Origin: Actinomadura macrotermitis
GTDB taxonomy: Bacteria > Actinomycetota > Actinomycetes > Streptosporangiales > Streptosporangiaceae
Assembly (NCBI RefSeq): GCF_009604375.1
Contig: NZ_WEGH01000007.1
Location: forward strand, 222,095-286,094
Direction: 5' to 3'
DNA: 64,000 bases
In this document: piece after piece, positions 1 to 8,229 of the stretch
Numbering within the stretch: the stretch's first letter is position 1
Layout of the letters: every line of letters begins with the position of its first letter
Notes under the pieces: model-generated
The model's database searches: none
Seen by the model: the letters and a program-made list of their open reading frames with translations, nothing else
What the model was told of the DNA's origin: nothing
Translations under genes and position numbers: made by a program

Positions 1-254
1 GCCATGAACGGCACGACCGCCAGGTTGACCGAGCGCTGCTGGCGCACCTCCACCTCGTCGAAGTCGCCGACCGTGGTGCCCTCCTCGACCCGGCCGGCCC
101 GCTGGATCGTGCCGGTCTCGGCCAGCAGCGCCTCGGCCAGGGTCGTCTTGCCCGCCCCCGAATGGCCGACCAGCACGACGTTGCGCACCTTGTCGGGCCG
201 GCCGGCCTCCGGTGCCCTGCCGGGGGCTCCCGGATGGCCTCCCTTGTCCGCCAT
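1..254 (-). CDS. Elongation factor G-like protein EF-G2, 5' part only
   Basis: N-terminal 84 codons of a translation-factor GTPase; the rest lies beyond the left edge. The reading begins MADKGGHPGAPGR and continues through a P-loop GHSGAGKTT (about residues 33-41), then GTTVGDFDEVEVRQQRSV, the switch-I region of the EF-G2 branch (as in mycobacterial FusA2) rather than canonical EF-G, which has a different P-loop and switch I. The ATG at 254 is preceded on the minus strand by GAGGAGG at good spacing. EF-G2 is a paralogue of unclear role in actinobacteria, generally considered dispensable. It is divergent from pgsA. Family call is confident; function is not shown. Confidence 0.88.
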   Translation of the reverse strand, partial: MADKGGHPGAPGRAPEAGRPDKVRNVVLVGHSGAGKTTLAEALLAETGTIQRAGRVEEGTTVGDFDEVEVRQQRSVNLAVVPFM

Positions 255-588
255 GACTACCTCCTCGGACGGGGCCCCCGGGACGGGGGCCGCGTGCGGC
301 TCGGGCCCGGCCCTTCCCGGGCCCGGCCCCGGCGTCCGAGTGCGGCGTCCGGCCTCAGCGACGTGCGTGACCGTCGTCACACCCGTACCACCACCTTTTC
401 CCGCCCGGGCCAGGATCACAAGGGGTGCGGGGCAATGAGCGGGGTGTTGATGAGAGAGGGGGCCCGATGTCGGGGTTGTCACTTCGCTCGGCGTGCCGCG
501 GCTCGTCCCGGGTGCCGGACATGCCCACTACGATGGGCGCGCCCGTGGCCGAAGGGCCCTGAAAATCCGCACTCACGAACGGACGGCG
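255..588. other. Divergent intergenic region between EF-G2 and pgsA
   Basis: 334 bases without a supported gene. It must carry promoters for both flanking genes. A TACGAT at 529-534 could be a -10 element for pgsA, but no convincing -35 is seen. Several open frames cross it but have no coding support beyond being extensions or shadows of neighbours. Confidence 0.5.
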
Positions 589-1212
589 ATGCTCAACAAA
601 CTGCGGCCCGCGATCGGACGCGTCCTGACCCCCGTCGGACAGGCGGTCGCGCGGACCGGGGTCTCGCCCAACGCCATCACCCTGATCGGGACGGCCGGCG
701 TCGTCGCGGGCGCGCTCGGCTGGTTCCCCCGCCACTCCTTCTTCTGGGGCACGCTGGTGATCACCGCCTTCGTGCTGTTCGACATGCTGGACGGCGCGGT
801 CGCCCGGGTCACCGGCAAGACCTCCAAGTTCGGCGCGTTCCTGGACTCCACCATGGACCGCGTCGCCGACGCCGCCATCTTCGCCGGGCTGATGATCGGC
901 CTGGACCGGCACGGCGAGCACACCCTGGCCGGCGTCGCCCTGTTCTGCCTGGTCTCGGGCGTGGTGGTGTCCTACGCCAAGGCCCGCGCCGAGGGCCTCG
1001 GCTACACCTGCAACGTGGGCATCGCCGAACGCTCCGAGCGGCTGGTCATCGCGCTGGTCGCCGCCGGGCTCGACGGCCTCGGCCTGCCCTACGTGCTCAC
1101 CGGCGCGCTCTGGGTGCTGGCGGTGCTCAGCACCGTCACCGTCGGGCAGCGCTTCGCCACGGTGTGGAAGCAGGCGCGCGAGGCGCCGGTGGCCGCGGAG
1201 CCCCGCGCATGA
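589..1212 (+). CDS. pgsA: Phosphatidylinositol phosphate synthase (CDP-alcohol phosphatidyltransferase)
   Basis: 207-residue integral membrane enzyme that joins CDP-diacylglycerol to inositol 1-phosphate, giving phosphatidylinositol phosphate, the precursor of phosphatidylinositol and its mannosides. The full CDP-alcohol phosphotransferase motif is present at about residues 65-92: DMLDGAVAR, then G, then DSTMD with the four metal-binding aspartates. Several hydrophobic helices follow. The start ATG 589 was chosen because the family begins MLNKLRP-like; the ribosome site is weak and a longer GTG/ATG extension is possible. It overlaps patA by ATGA, and the order pgsA-patA-pimA is the conserved PIM operon of actinobacteria, which separates it from phosphatidylglycerophosphate synthase. 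Confidence 0.92.
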   Translation: MLNKLRPAIGRVLTPVGQAVARTGVSPNAITLIGTAGVVAGALGWFPRHSFFWGTLVITAFVLFDMLDGAVARVTGKTSKFGAFLDSTMDRVADAAIFAGLMIGLDRHGEHTLAGVALFCLVSGVVVSYAKARAEGLGYTCNVGIAERSERLVIALVAAGLDGLGLPYVLTGALWVLAVLSTVTVGQRFATVWKQAREAPVAAEPRA

Positions 1213-2129
1213 GCCCCCTGCCAGGCCCGGCCGGCATCCGCGACGAGGTCATGGACGCCGCCTACGCGCTCGGCTGGACCGTCGTCCGCAAGATGCCCGA
1301 GCGGGCCGCGCGGCTGGCGTTCACCGGCCTGGCCGACCGCACCTGGCACCAGCACGGCGGCGGCGTGCGGCAGCTGGAGCGCAACCTGTGCCGGGTCCTC
1401 GGCAAGGACGCCGTCGACGACGAGGTGCGCGTCCTCAGCAAGAAGGTGCTGCGCTCCTACTTCCGGTACTGGCTGGAGGTGTTCCGCCTCCCCGAGTACG
1501 ACCGCGACCGCATCGTCGGCCGGATGCGCGTCACCGGCCACGAGAAGCTGTTCGCCACCCTGGACTCCGGCCGCGGCGCGATCCTCGCCCTGCCGCACAT
1601 GGGCAACTACGAGCAGGCCGGCGCCTGGCTGGTGCACAGCGGCTACCCGTTCACCACCGTCGCCGAGCGGCTGAAGCCCGAGTCGCTGTTCGACCGCTTC
1701 GTGGAGTTCCGCGAGAGCCTCGGCATGGAGGTGCTGCCGCACAAGGGCGCCTCGGCGTTCGGGCGGCTCGCCCAGCGGCTGCGCGCCGGCCGGCCCGTCT
1801 GCCTGGTGGTGGACCGCGACCTCACCGACAGCGGCGTGGACGTGGAGTTCTTCGGCCAGACCGCGCGGATGCCCGCGGTGTCGGCGGCGCTGGCCGTCCA
1901 GACCAGCGCCGCGCTGTTCCCGGTGACGCTGTGGTACGAAGGCGAGTACTGGGGGGCCCGGGTGCACGAGGAGATCCCCGTGCCCGACGGCGGCGGCAGG
2001 CAGGAGAAGATCAGGGCGATGACGCAGGAGCTCGCGTCCGCCTTCCAGGAGGGCATCGCCGCGCACCCCGAGGACTGGCACATGCTGCAGAAGGTCTGGG
2101 TGGCGGACCTGCCGGGGGCCGCGCGGTGA
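1209..2129 (+). CDS. patA: Phosphatidylinositol mannoside acyltransferase
   Basis: 306-residue member of the HtrB/LpxL lysophospholipid acyltransferase family. PatA transfers an acyl chain from acyl-CoA to the mannose 6-position of PIM on the inner face of the membrane. The HMGNYE segment (about residues 120-125) supplies the H-x4-D/E active-site motif, and a later VVDRDLTDSGV block is typical of the family. Translation starts at ATG 1209, overlapping the pgsA stop in ATGA, and its own stop overlaps the GTG of pimA, so the three genes are translationally coupled. Assignment rests on family signature plus operon position; length is normal for the family. Confidence 0.92.
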   Translation: MSPLPGPAGIRDEVMDAAYALGWTVVRKMPERAARLAFTGLADRTWHQHGGGVRQLERNLCRVLGKDAVDDEVRVLSKKVLRSYFRYWLEVFRLPEYDRDRIVGRMRVTGHEKLFATLDSGRGAILALPHMGNYEQAGAWLVHSGYPFTTVAERLKPESLFDRFVEFRESLGMEVLPHKGASAFGRLAQRLRAGRPVCLVVDRDLTDSGVDVEFFGQTARMPAVSAALAVQTSAALFPVTLWYEGEYWGARVHEEIPVPDGGGRQEKIRAMTQELASAFQEGIAAHPEDWHMLQKVWVADLPGAAR

Positions 2130-3259
2130 AGGTCGGCCTCGTCTGCCCCTACACCTGGAACGTGCCGGGCGGCGTCCAGCAGCACATCCGCGACCTGGCC
2201 GAGGCGCTGATCGGCTTCGGCCACGAGGTGTCGGTGATCACCCCGGCCGACGACGACGCCGAGCTGCCGCCGTACGCGGTCCCGGCGGGCCGCGCCGTCC
2301 CGGTGCCCTACAACGGCTCGGTGGCGCGGCTGGCGTTCGGGTTCCTGTCGGCCGCCCGGGTCCGCCGCTGGATCAACGACGGCGGCTTCGACGTGCTGCA
2401 CGTGCACGAGCCGGCCGCGCCGTCCCTCGGCCTGCTGGCCTGCTGGGCCGCCGACGGGCCGATCGTCGGCACCTTCCACGCCTCTTACGAGAAGTCGCGG
2501 GTGGTGTCGGTGACCGCGCCCATCCTGCAGAGCGGGCTGGAGAAGATCACCGGGCGGATCGCGGTGTCGGAGGCCGCCCGCACCACCCTGGTCGAGCACC
2601 TCGGCGGCGACGCGGTGCTGATCCCCAACGGGGTGGCCACCGAGCGCTACGCGATGGCCGAACCGCTGCCCGGCTGGCCCGGCGAGGGCGGCGCGCTCGG
2701 CTTCCTCGGCCGCATGGACGAGCCCCGCAAGGGACTGCAGGTGCTGCTGCGCGCCTTCGAGATCCTGGCCCCGGGCCGCCCCGGGCTGCGGCTGCTGATC
2801 GCCGGCCCCGGCGACGCCGCGGACGTGACCGCCAAGGTCGCGCCCGGGCTGCGCGACCGGGTGGTCCTGCTCGGCATGGTCAGCGAGCAGGACAAGGTCC
2901 GCGCCTACCACTCGGTGGACGCCTTCGTCGCGCCCAACCTCGGCGGCGAGAGCTTCGGCATCGTGCTCGCCGAGGCCATGTCGGCGGGCGCGCCGATCCT
3001 GGCCAGCGACATCGAGGCGTTCGACCGGGTGCTGCTCGGCGGCCGGGCCGGCGCGCTGTTCCCGGCCGGCGACCACCGGGCGCTCGCGGACGCCGCCGCC
3101 GCGCTGCTGGACGACCCGGCGCGCCGCAAGCAGCTGTCGGCCGAGGCCCGCGCGGCCGTGCGCGCCTACGACTGGTCGGCGGTCGCCCGCGACGTGCTGC
3201 GCGTCTACGAGACCGTCACCGCGGGCGCCGGCGCCGTCGTCGCCGGGCGCGGCGACTAG
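2126..3259 (+). CDS. pimA: Phosphatidylinositol alpha-mannosyltransferase
   Basis: 377-residue GT4/GT-B glycosyltransferase that adds the first mannose from GDP-mannose to phosphatidylinositol at the cytoplasmic membrane. The N-terminal half carries CPYTWNVPGGVQQHI, the glycine-rich acceptor-side loop; the C-terminal half has the EX7E donor-site motif in ESFGIVLAEAMSAG. Start is GTG 2126, sharing bases with the patA stop (GTGA). It follows pgsA and patA as in other actinobacteria, so the donor and acceptor can be inferred from context. No anomalies were seen. Confidence 0.93.
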   Translation: MKVGLVCPYTWNVPGGVQQHIRDLAEALIGFGHEVSVITPADDDAELPPYAVPAGRAVPVPYNGSVARLAFGFLSAARVRRWINDGGFDVLHVHEPAAPSLGLLACWAADGPIVGTFHASYEKSRVVSVTAPILQSGLEKITGRIAVSEAARTTLVEHLGGDAVLIPNGVATERYAMAEPLPGWPGEGGALGFLGRMDEPRKGLQVLLRAFEILAPGRPGLRLLIAGPGDAADVTAKVAPGLRDRVVLLGMVSEQDKVRAYHSVDAFVAPNLGGESFGIVLAEAMSAGAPILASDIEAFDRVLLGGRAGALFPAGDHRALADAAAALLDDPARRKQLSAEARAAVRAYDWSAVARDVLRVYETVTAGAGAVVAGRGD

Positions 3260-3267
3260 GAGGACCG

Positions 3268-3804
3268 GTGTCCTACGACTGGATCATCGACGTGCTGTTC
3301 TGGGTCGCGGTCGTCTTCCTGGTCGGCGTGTACGTGTCGTGGCGGGCGACCCGGCTGGACCGGCTGCACGTGCGGGTGGAGACCGCCCGCGCCGCGCTCG
3401 ACGCCGCCCTGGTGCGCCGCGCCGCCGTCGCGCTGGAGCTGGCCGCGTCCCGGCTGCTGGACCCGGCGACCAGCCTGGTGCTCGCCACCGCCGCGCACGA
3501 GGCGCGCACCGCCGACGCCGAGCGCCGCGAGTTCGCCGAGAGCGACCTGTCGCGGGCGCTGCGGGCCGTGGTCGACCAGCCGGGCTTCGCCGCCGCCTTC
3601 GCCGGCCGCGCGGACGGCGCGGAGACCCTGGAGGAGCTCGCCGCCGCCGCCGCCAAGGTGGTCTACGCGCGCAGCTTCTACAACGACGCGGTCGCCGCCG
3701 CCCGCGCCGCCCGCCGCAGGCTGCTGATCCGGGTGCTGCCGCTCGCGGGCCGCGCGCCGCTGCCCGGCTTCTTCGAGATCGATGTAGAGCCGCCCCGGTT
3801 TTGA
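3268..3804 (+). CDS. LemA-like membrane-anchored protein
   Basis: 178 residues. One N-terminal membrane helix (about 7-25, WIIDVLFWVAVVFLVGVYV) is followed by a long helical, alanine-rich domain. The segment ARSFYNDAV and the ending PLPGFFEID resemble the ARRYYNDAV...FF pattern at the end of LemA proteins, so I read it as a divergent LemA-family member; the molecular role of the family is unknown. GTG 3268 has an excellent AGGAGGA four bases upstream. It lies 8 bases after pimA and is very likely in the PIM operon. A conserved protein at this position is known in other actinomycetes; a direct role in PIM synthesis is only suggested by position. Confidence 0.65.
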   Translation: MSYDWIIDVLFWVAVVFLVGVYVSWRATRLDRLHVRVETARAALDAALVRRAAVALELAASRLLDPATSLVLATAAHEARTADAERREFAESDLSRALRAVVDQPGFAAAFAGRADGAETLEELAAAAAKVVYARSFYNDAVAAARAARRRLLIRVLPLAGRAPLPGFFEIDVEPPRF

Positions 3805-3851
3805 CCAATTCGCTACCCTCAGGCTGACTTTGCCGAAGTAGGGGGTAACTG

Positions 3852-4886
3852 GTGGTTTTCGTCGGTGTACGGTCGGTGCCCGGGCGGATGGCCGCCACGG
3901 CCGGGACGGCGGTCCTGGCCACCGCGCTGACCGCGTGCTCGGGCTCGGACGGACCGGCCAAGGTCGCCCCGTCCGGCGGCACCGGCGGCGCCGCCGGCAC
4001 GCCCGCCGCGGCGCCCACCGTGCACCCCTTCACCGGCGGCAAGAGCGGGCTGCGCAACCCGGTGCTCGCCGTCAAGATCGAGAACACCCGCCCCGCGATG
4101 CCGCAGAGCGGCGTCAAGGCCGCCGACATCGTCTACGTCGAGCAGGTCGAGGGCGGCGAGACCCGCCTGATGGCGGTCTACTCCTCCCAGCTGCCGAAGA
4201 AGGTCGGCCCCGTCCGCAGCGCCCGCATCTCCGACCTGCACCTGCTCCCGCAGTTCGGCCACCCCGCCTTCGCCTTCTCCGGCGTGCAGAGCAAGATGAA
4301 GAAGTACATCCGCCGCGCGCCGGTGGACGACATCTCCCAGGACAACGGCGGCTCGGCCTACTTCCGCGGCGCCAACGCCCGGCCCCCCTACAACCTGTAC
4401 GCCGACCCCAGGAACCTGCTCAAGCAGGCCCCGAAGGCCGAAGGCCCGCGCGACATCGGCTTCCGGTTCGGCCCGGCGCCCGAGGGCGGCAAGCCCGTCA
4501 CGACGGCGAGCGCCAAGTGGCCCGCCGCCAACATGGGGTTCACCTGGTCGGCCAAGGAGAAGCGCTGGCTGGCCTCCTGGGGCGGCACCCCCGACATGGC
4601 CGCCGAAGGCGGGCGTCTCGGCGGGCAGACCGTCGTCCTGCAGTACGCCAGGACCACCCGGTCCAAGTTCCACGACTTCCTCGGCAGCTACACCCCGCTG
4701 ATCCACACCACCGGCACCGGCCGCGCCACCGTGCTGCGCGACGGCAAGTCCTACGACGCCAGGTGGTCGCGGCCGAGTGAGGACAAGGGCACCTCCTTCA
4801 CCACCGCCGACGGCAAACCGATGACGTTCGCGACCGGCCAGGTGTGGATCGTGCTGCTCAACGACGGAAAGCCCTACATCCCGTAA
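3852..4886 (+). CDS. DUF3048 (YerB-type) lipoprotein
   Basis: 344 residues. The N-terminus has arginines, a hydrophobic stretch and a lipobox ending LTAC (cysteine near residue 29), indicating export and lipidation. The mature protein has a low-complexity Gly/Ala/Pro linker and then the DUF3048 fold, recognisable from PVLAVKIENTRPAMPQSGV, the DIVYVEQVEGGETRLMAVY stretch and GPVRSARISD. The family is related to B. subtilis YerB; its function is unknown. GTG 3852 is used because GGGGG lies upstream and the arginines needed for the signal peptide are retained; the ATG at 3888 would remove them. It sits between the PIM genes and pdxS without an obvious functional link. Confidence 0.85.
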   Translation: MVFVGVRSVPGRMAATAGTAVLATALTACSGSDGPAKVAPSGGTGGAAGTPAAAPTVHPFTGGKSGLRNPVLAVKIENTRPAMPQSGVKAADIVYVEQVEGGETRLMAVYSSQLPKKVGPVRSARISDLHLLPQFGHPAFAFSGVQSKMKKYIRRAPVDDISQDNGGSAYFRGANARPPYNLYADPRNLLKQAPKAEGPRDIGFRFGPAPEGGKPVTTASAKWPAANMGFTWSAKEKRWLASWGGTPDMAAEGGRLGGQTVVLQYARTTRSKFHDFLGSYTPLIHTTGTGRATVLRDGKSYDARWSRPSEDKGTSFTTADGKPMTFATGQVWIVLLNDGKPYIP

Positions 4887-4919
4887 CAGGGCGGGCGGCC
4901 ACGCTGACACTCTGCCGGG

Positions 4920-4949
4920 TCGAGAGGTGGCCCTAGCAGGCAATATCAT
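4920..4949 (+). promoter_or_regulatory. Candidate SigA-type promoter for pdxS
   Basis: TCGAGA (4920-4925) and TATCAT (4944-4949) are separated by 18 bases, 38 bases before the pdxS start. Four of six bases match the -35 consensus. Plausible only. Confidence 0.38.
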
Positions 4950-4987
4950 GGAACCCGACTTGTCATCCGTTCATGTGAGGATTGCCC

Positions 4988-5905
4988 GTGTCCACTTCCA
5001 GCCCGGCTTCTGAGAACACCGCACCCGCCACCGGGACGGCGCGGGTCAAGCGCGGCATGGCGGAGCAGCTCAAGGGCGGCGTGATCATGGACGTCGTCAC
5101 CCCGGAGCAGGCCAAGATCGCCGAAGACGCCGGCGCCGTCGCCGTCATGGCCCTGGAGCGCGTCCCCGCCGACATCCGCGCCGAGGGCGGCATCTCCCGG
5201 ATGAGCGACCCGGACATGATCGACGGGATCATCCAGGCCGTCTCCATCCCGGTCATGGCCAAGGCCCGCATCGGCCACTTCGTCGAGGCCCAGGTGCTGC
5301 AGGCCCTCGGCGTCGACTACATCGACGAGTCCGAGGTGCTCACCCCGGCCGACTACGCCAACCACATCGACAAGCACGCCTTCACCGTGCCGTTCGTGTG
5401 CGGCGCCACCAACCTCGGCGAGGCGCTGCGCCGCATCACCGAGGGCGCGGCGATGATCCGCTCCAAGGGCGAGGCCGGCACCGGCGACGTCTCCAACGCC
5501 ACCACGCACATGCGTAAGATCCTCGGCGAGATCCGGGCGCTCGGCGCGCTGCGCGACGACGAGCTGTTCGTCGCCGCCAAGGAGCTGCAGGCGCCCTACG
5601 AGCTGGTCGCCGAGGTGGCCCGCAACGGCAGGCTGCCGGTCGTGATGTTCACCGCGGGCGGCATCGCCACCCCCGCCGACGCCGCCATGATGATGCAGCT
5701 CGGCGCCGAGGGCGTGTTCGTCGGCTCGGGCATCTTCAAGTCCGGCAACCCGGCCCAGCGCGCCGAGGCGATCGTGAAGGCCACCACCTTCCACGACGAC
5801 CCCGACGTGATCGCCAAGGTCTCCCGCGGGCTCGGCGAGGCCATGGTCGGCATCAACGTCGCCTCCCTCGGCGAGGACCAGAAGTTCGCGCACCGCGGCT
5901 GGTGA
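4988..5905 (+). CDS. pdxS: Pyridoxal 5'-phosphate synthase, lyase subunit PdxS
   Basis: 305 residues. PdxS condenses ribose 5-phosphate, glyceraldehyde 3-phosphate and ammonia to PLP; the ammonia comes from PdxT. Both catalytic lysines are present: Lys92 in PVMAKARIGHF and Lys160 in IRSKGEAGTGDV, equivalent to Lys81 and Lys149 of B. subtilis. The phosphate-binding FTAGGIATPADAA and GVFVGSGIF loops are intact. GTG 4988 has GTGAGGA seven bases upstream; a TTG two codons earlier is less likely. The partner pdxT lies two genes downstream, so the enzyme complex is complete. Confidence 0.96.
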   Translation: MSTSSPASENTAPATGTARVKRGMAEQLKGGVIMDVVTPEQAKIAEDAGAVAVMALERVPADIRAEGGISRMSDPDMIDGIIQAVSIPVMAKARIGHFVEAQVLQALGVDYIDESEVLTPADYANHIDKHAFTVPFVCGATNLGEALRRITEGAAMIRSKGEAGTGDVSNATTHMRKILGEIRALGALRDDELFVAAKELQAPYELVAEVARNGRLPVVMFTAGGIATPADAAMMMQLGAEGVFVGSGIFKSGNPAQRAEAIVKATTFHDDPDVIAKVSRGLGEAMVGINVASLGEDQKFAHRGW

Positions 5906-5969
5906 CCCCGGCCCCGGCGGGGGTCTCGGACGAGGCGGGCGGCCGCCCGGTCCGCTGACCGGGCGGTTA

Positions 5970-6001
5970 CCGGCCGGGCGCCCTCCACAGGGCCCGGCCG
6001 G
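5970..6001 (+). terminator. Strong GC hairpin after pdxS
   Basis: The left arm 5970-5984 pairs with 5989-6001 over 13 base pairs with a two-base bulge and a CCAC loop. No T tract follows, so it may be a terminator of the L-shaped actinomycete type or an RNA-stabilising structure. Confidence 0.45.
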
Positions 6002-6083
6002 AGGGTTACGCTGACGGCGCGGCCGGCCCGGGGGGCGTCAGGGTCTTGCCGGCGTTGTGTGCGGCCGCGGGAAGGGGCTGGAC

Positions 6084-6695
6084 ATGGGCTGGTCGGTCGC
6101 GCTCGCCTGCGCGAGCAGGGGAGAACCCGCCGAGGTGTTCCGGCCGGGCCTGGTGCCCGACCCGGAGGCCGCCGCGGCCCTGGCCGGCGCCCTGTACCCC
6201 GGGGCCCGGCTGACCGAGACCGGCGAGACCGTCCTGGACTTCGCCCTGTGGCCCTACGAGGACGAGCTGTTCGCCGGGGTGTTCGACCGGGCCCTGCTGC
6301 TGTGCGACCGGCGGCTGTTCGGCCTGGACGACGACGCCCGCCGCATCGCCGACACGGCCGCCGCGGCGCTGCCCGGCGCCCGCTGCGGCGTGCTGGTCCT
6401 GCACAGCGTCATCGCGGGCTGCTGGTTCCGCTGGTACGACTCCGGCGAGCTGCGCCGCGACGTCTTCGTCACCGCCGAGGACGGCGTGGTGGTCGACCAG
6501 GGCGACCGGCTGCCCGCCGAGGCCCCCTTCTGGGCGGCCGTCGGCGAGGCGGGCGACGTCCCGCTGCCGTTCGACCCCGAGGAGTTCGGCCTGGCCCTCG
6601 CCCGCGCCCACATGTTCGGGCGCGGCATCGCCGACCGCGGCGACGACGGCTTCCTGCCGCTGGAGCTGCCGCTGCGCCGCTTCAAGCTCTCCTGA
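6084..6695 (+). CDS. DUF6928-like protein of unknown function
   Basis: 203 residues, with no signal peptide or membrane helix. The opening MGWSVALACASRGEP, the LYPGARLTETG block, CDRRLFGLDD and HSVIAGCWFRWYDSG, followed by a PFDPEEFG motif, resemble the DUF6928 proteins of Streptomyces and relatives; this is from memory of the family layout, not a search. ATG 6084 is preceded by GAAGGGG at suitable spacing. The gene lies between pdxS and pdxT, an uncommon insertion in that pair. It shares strand and probably transcription with them, but nothing in the sequence ties it to vitamin B6. Confidence 0.6.
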   Translation: MGWSVALACASRGEPAEVFRPGLVPDPEAAAALAGALYPGARLTETGETVLDFALWPYEDELFAGVFDRALLLCDRRLFGLDDDARRIADTAAAALPGARCGVLVLHSVIAGCWFRWYDSGELRRDVFVTAEDGVVVDQGDRLPAEAPFWAAVGEAGDVPLPFDPEEFGLALARAHMFGRGIADRGDDGFLPLELPLRRFKLS

Positions 6696-6779
6696 GGGGA
6701 AGAACCCCCGCTCCCAGGAGCGTTGTAGCCAACATCCAGGGGTGCGACGACCCCCCGATATTCTTCCGGAAGGTGCCTT

Positions 6780-7397
6780 GTGACCGCTGTGCCCACCATC
6801 GGTGTCCTCGCCCTGCAGGGCGACGTGCGCGAGCACGCGCAGGCGCTGGAGGGCGCCGGGGCCGCGACGCTGCGGGTCCGCCGCCCCGAGGAGCTGGAGC
6901 GGGTGGACGGCCTGGTCATCCCCGGCGGCGAGTCCACCACGATGTGGAAGCTGGCCCGCTCCTTCGACCTGCTGGAGCCGCTGCGCAAGCGGGTGGAGGC
7001 GGGCCTGCCCGTCTACGGCTCCTGCGCCGGCATGATCATGCTGGCGGACCGCATCCAGGACGGCATGGCCGGCCAGGAGACCATCGGCGGCATCGACATG
7101 ACGGTGCGCCGCAACGCCTTCGGCCGCCAGGTCGACTCCTTCGAGTCGCGGGTGCGGCTGACCGGCATGGGGGACACGCCGTTCGACGCCGTTTTCATCC
7201 GCGCACCCTGGGTGGAGAGCGTCGGCGCCGGTGTCGAGGTGCTCGGACGTGCCGAGGGCGGCCCGAACGTCGGTAGGATCGTCGCCGTCCGTCAGGGCCG
7301 TCTCCTGGCGACCTCGTTCCACCCTGAACTGACGGGCGACCACCGCGTGCACCACTACTTCGCCGATCTGGTGCGCCGGGCGATGGAGGAGGAGTAA
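6780..7397 (+). CDS. pdxT: Pyridoxal 5'-phosphate synthase, glutaminase subunit PdxT
   Basis: 205-residue class I glutamine amidotransferase that releases ammonia from glutamine for PdxS. The triad is visible: Cys82 in VYGSCAGMI, with His181 and Glu183 in SFHPELTGDH. The oxyanion-region PGGESTTMWKL is also present. GTG 6780 is the only start giving the conserved beginning PTIGVLALQGDVREH. It is followed three bases later by yebC, an order conserved in actinobacteria. Confidence 0.96.
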   Translation: MTAVPTIGVLALQGDVREHAQALEGAGAATLRVRRPEELERVDGLVIPGGESTTMWKLARSFDLLEPLRKRVEAGLPVYGSCAGMIMLADRIQDGMAGQETIGGIDMTVRRNAFGRQVDSFESRVRLTGMGDTPFDAVFIRAPWVESVGAGVEVLGRAEGGPNVGRIVAVRQGRLLATSFHPELTGDHRVHHYFADLVRRAMEEE

Positions 7398-7400
7398 CGA

Positions 7401-8153
7401 ATGTCCGGCCATTCCAAATGGGCGACGACCAAGCACAAGAAGGCCGCGCTGGACGCCAAGCGCGGCAAGCTGTTCGCCAAGCTCATCAAGAACATCGAGG
7501 TCGCGGCCCGCACCGGCGGCGGTGACCCCGAGGCCAACCCGACGCTCTACGACGCCATCTACAAGGCCAAGAAGAGCTCGGTGCCGAACGACAACATCGA
7601 GCGCGCGCGCAAGCGCGGCGCCGGTGAGGAGGCGGGCGGCGCCGACTGGCAGAACATCACCTACGAGGGCTACGCCCCCGGCGGCGTCGCGGTGCTCATC
7701 GAGTGCCTCACCGACAACCGCAACCGGGCCGCCTCGGAGGTGCGCGTCGCGCTGACCCGCAACGGCGGCTCGCTGGCCGACCCCGGCTCGGTGTCCTACA
7801 TGTTCAACCGCAAGGGCGTCGTGGTCGTGCCCAAGAACGGCACCAGCGAGGACGACGTCATGATGGCGGTCCTGGACGCGGGCGCCGAGGAGGTCAACGA
7901 CATCGGCGAGGAGTTCGAGGTCGTCTCCGAGGCGGGCGACCTGATCGCCGTCCGCAAGGCGCTGCAGGACGCCGGCATCGACTACGAGTCGGCCGAGAGC
8001 AAGTTCCTGCCGACCGTGTCGGTCGAGCTGGACGAGGAGAACGCCCGCAAGGTGTTCCGCCTGCTGGACGCGCTGGAGGACTCCGACGACGTCCAGGAGG
8101 TCTACGCCAACTTCGACGTCTCGGACGAGGTCATGGCCTCCATCGACGCCTGA
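7401..8153 (+). CDS. yebC: YebC/PmpR family protein
   Basis: 250 residues starting MSGHSKWATTKHKKAALDAKRGKLFAKLIK, the family's hallmark N-terminus, followed by TYEGYAPGGVAVLIECLTDNRNR and GSVSYMF. YebC-type proteins have been described as DNA-binding transcriptional regulators and, more recently, as ribosome-associated factors that help translation of proline-rich stretches. It begins four bases after the pdxT stop and is followed by a strong terminator, so it closes the pdx operon. In many bacteria yebC sits directly before ruvC; here a GNAT gene separates them. Confidence 0.94.
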   Translation: MSGHSKWATTKHKKAALDAKRGKLFAKLIKNIEVAARTGGGDPEANPTLYDAIYKAKKSSVPNDNIERARKRGAGEEAGGADWQNITYEGYAPGGVAVLIECLTDNRNRAASEVRVALTRNGGSLADPGSVSYMFNRKGVVVVPKNGTSEDDVMMAVLDAGAEEVNDIGEEFEVVSEAGDLIAVRKALQDAGIDYESAESKFLPTVSVELDEENARKVFRLLDALEDSDDVQEVYANFDVSDEVMASIDA

Positions 8154-8164
8154 CGGTACGTCTC

Positions 8165-8211
8165 CGCCGACGCCGCCGCACCCCGCAGGGGTCCGGCGGC
8201 GTCGGCGTTTT
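8165..8211 (+). terminator. Rho-independent terminator after yebC
   Basis: A perfect 14-base-pair stem (8165-8178 with 8194-8207) is followed directly by TTTT. It ends the pdx-yebC operon. Confidence 0.85.
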
Positions 8212-8229
8212 GTGCTCTAACGTCGGCAC

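Noticed and set aside
162..1208. Upstream in-frame extension of patA through pgsA
   Set aside because: It overlaps pgsA in another frame with Arg/Pro-rich nonsense; the family start and ATGA coupling are at 1209.
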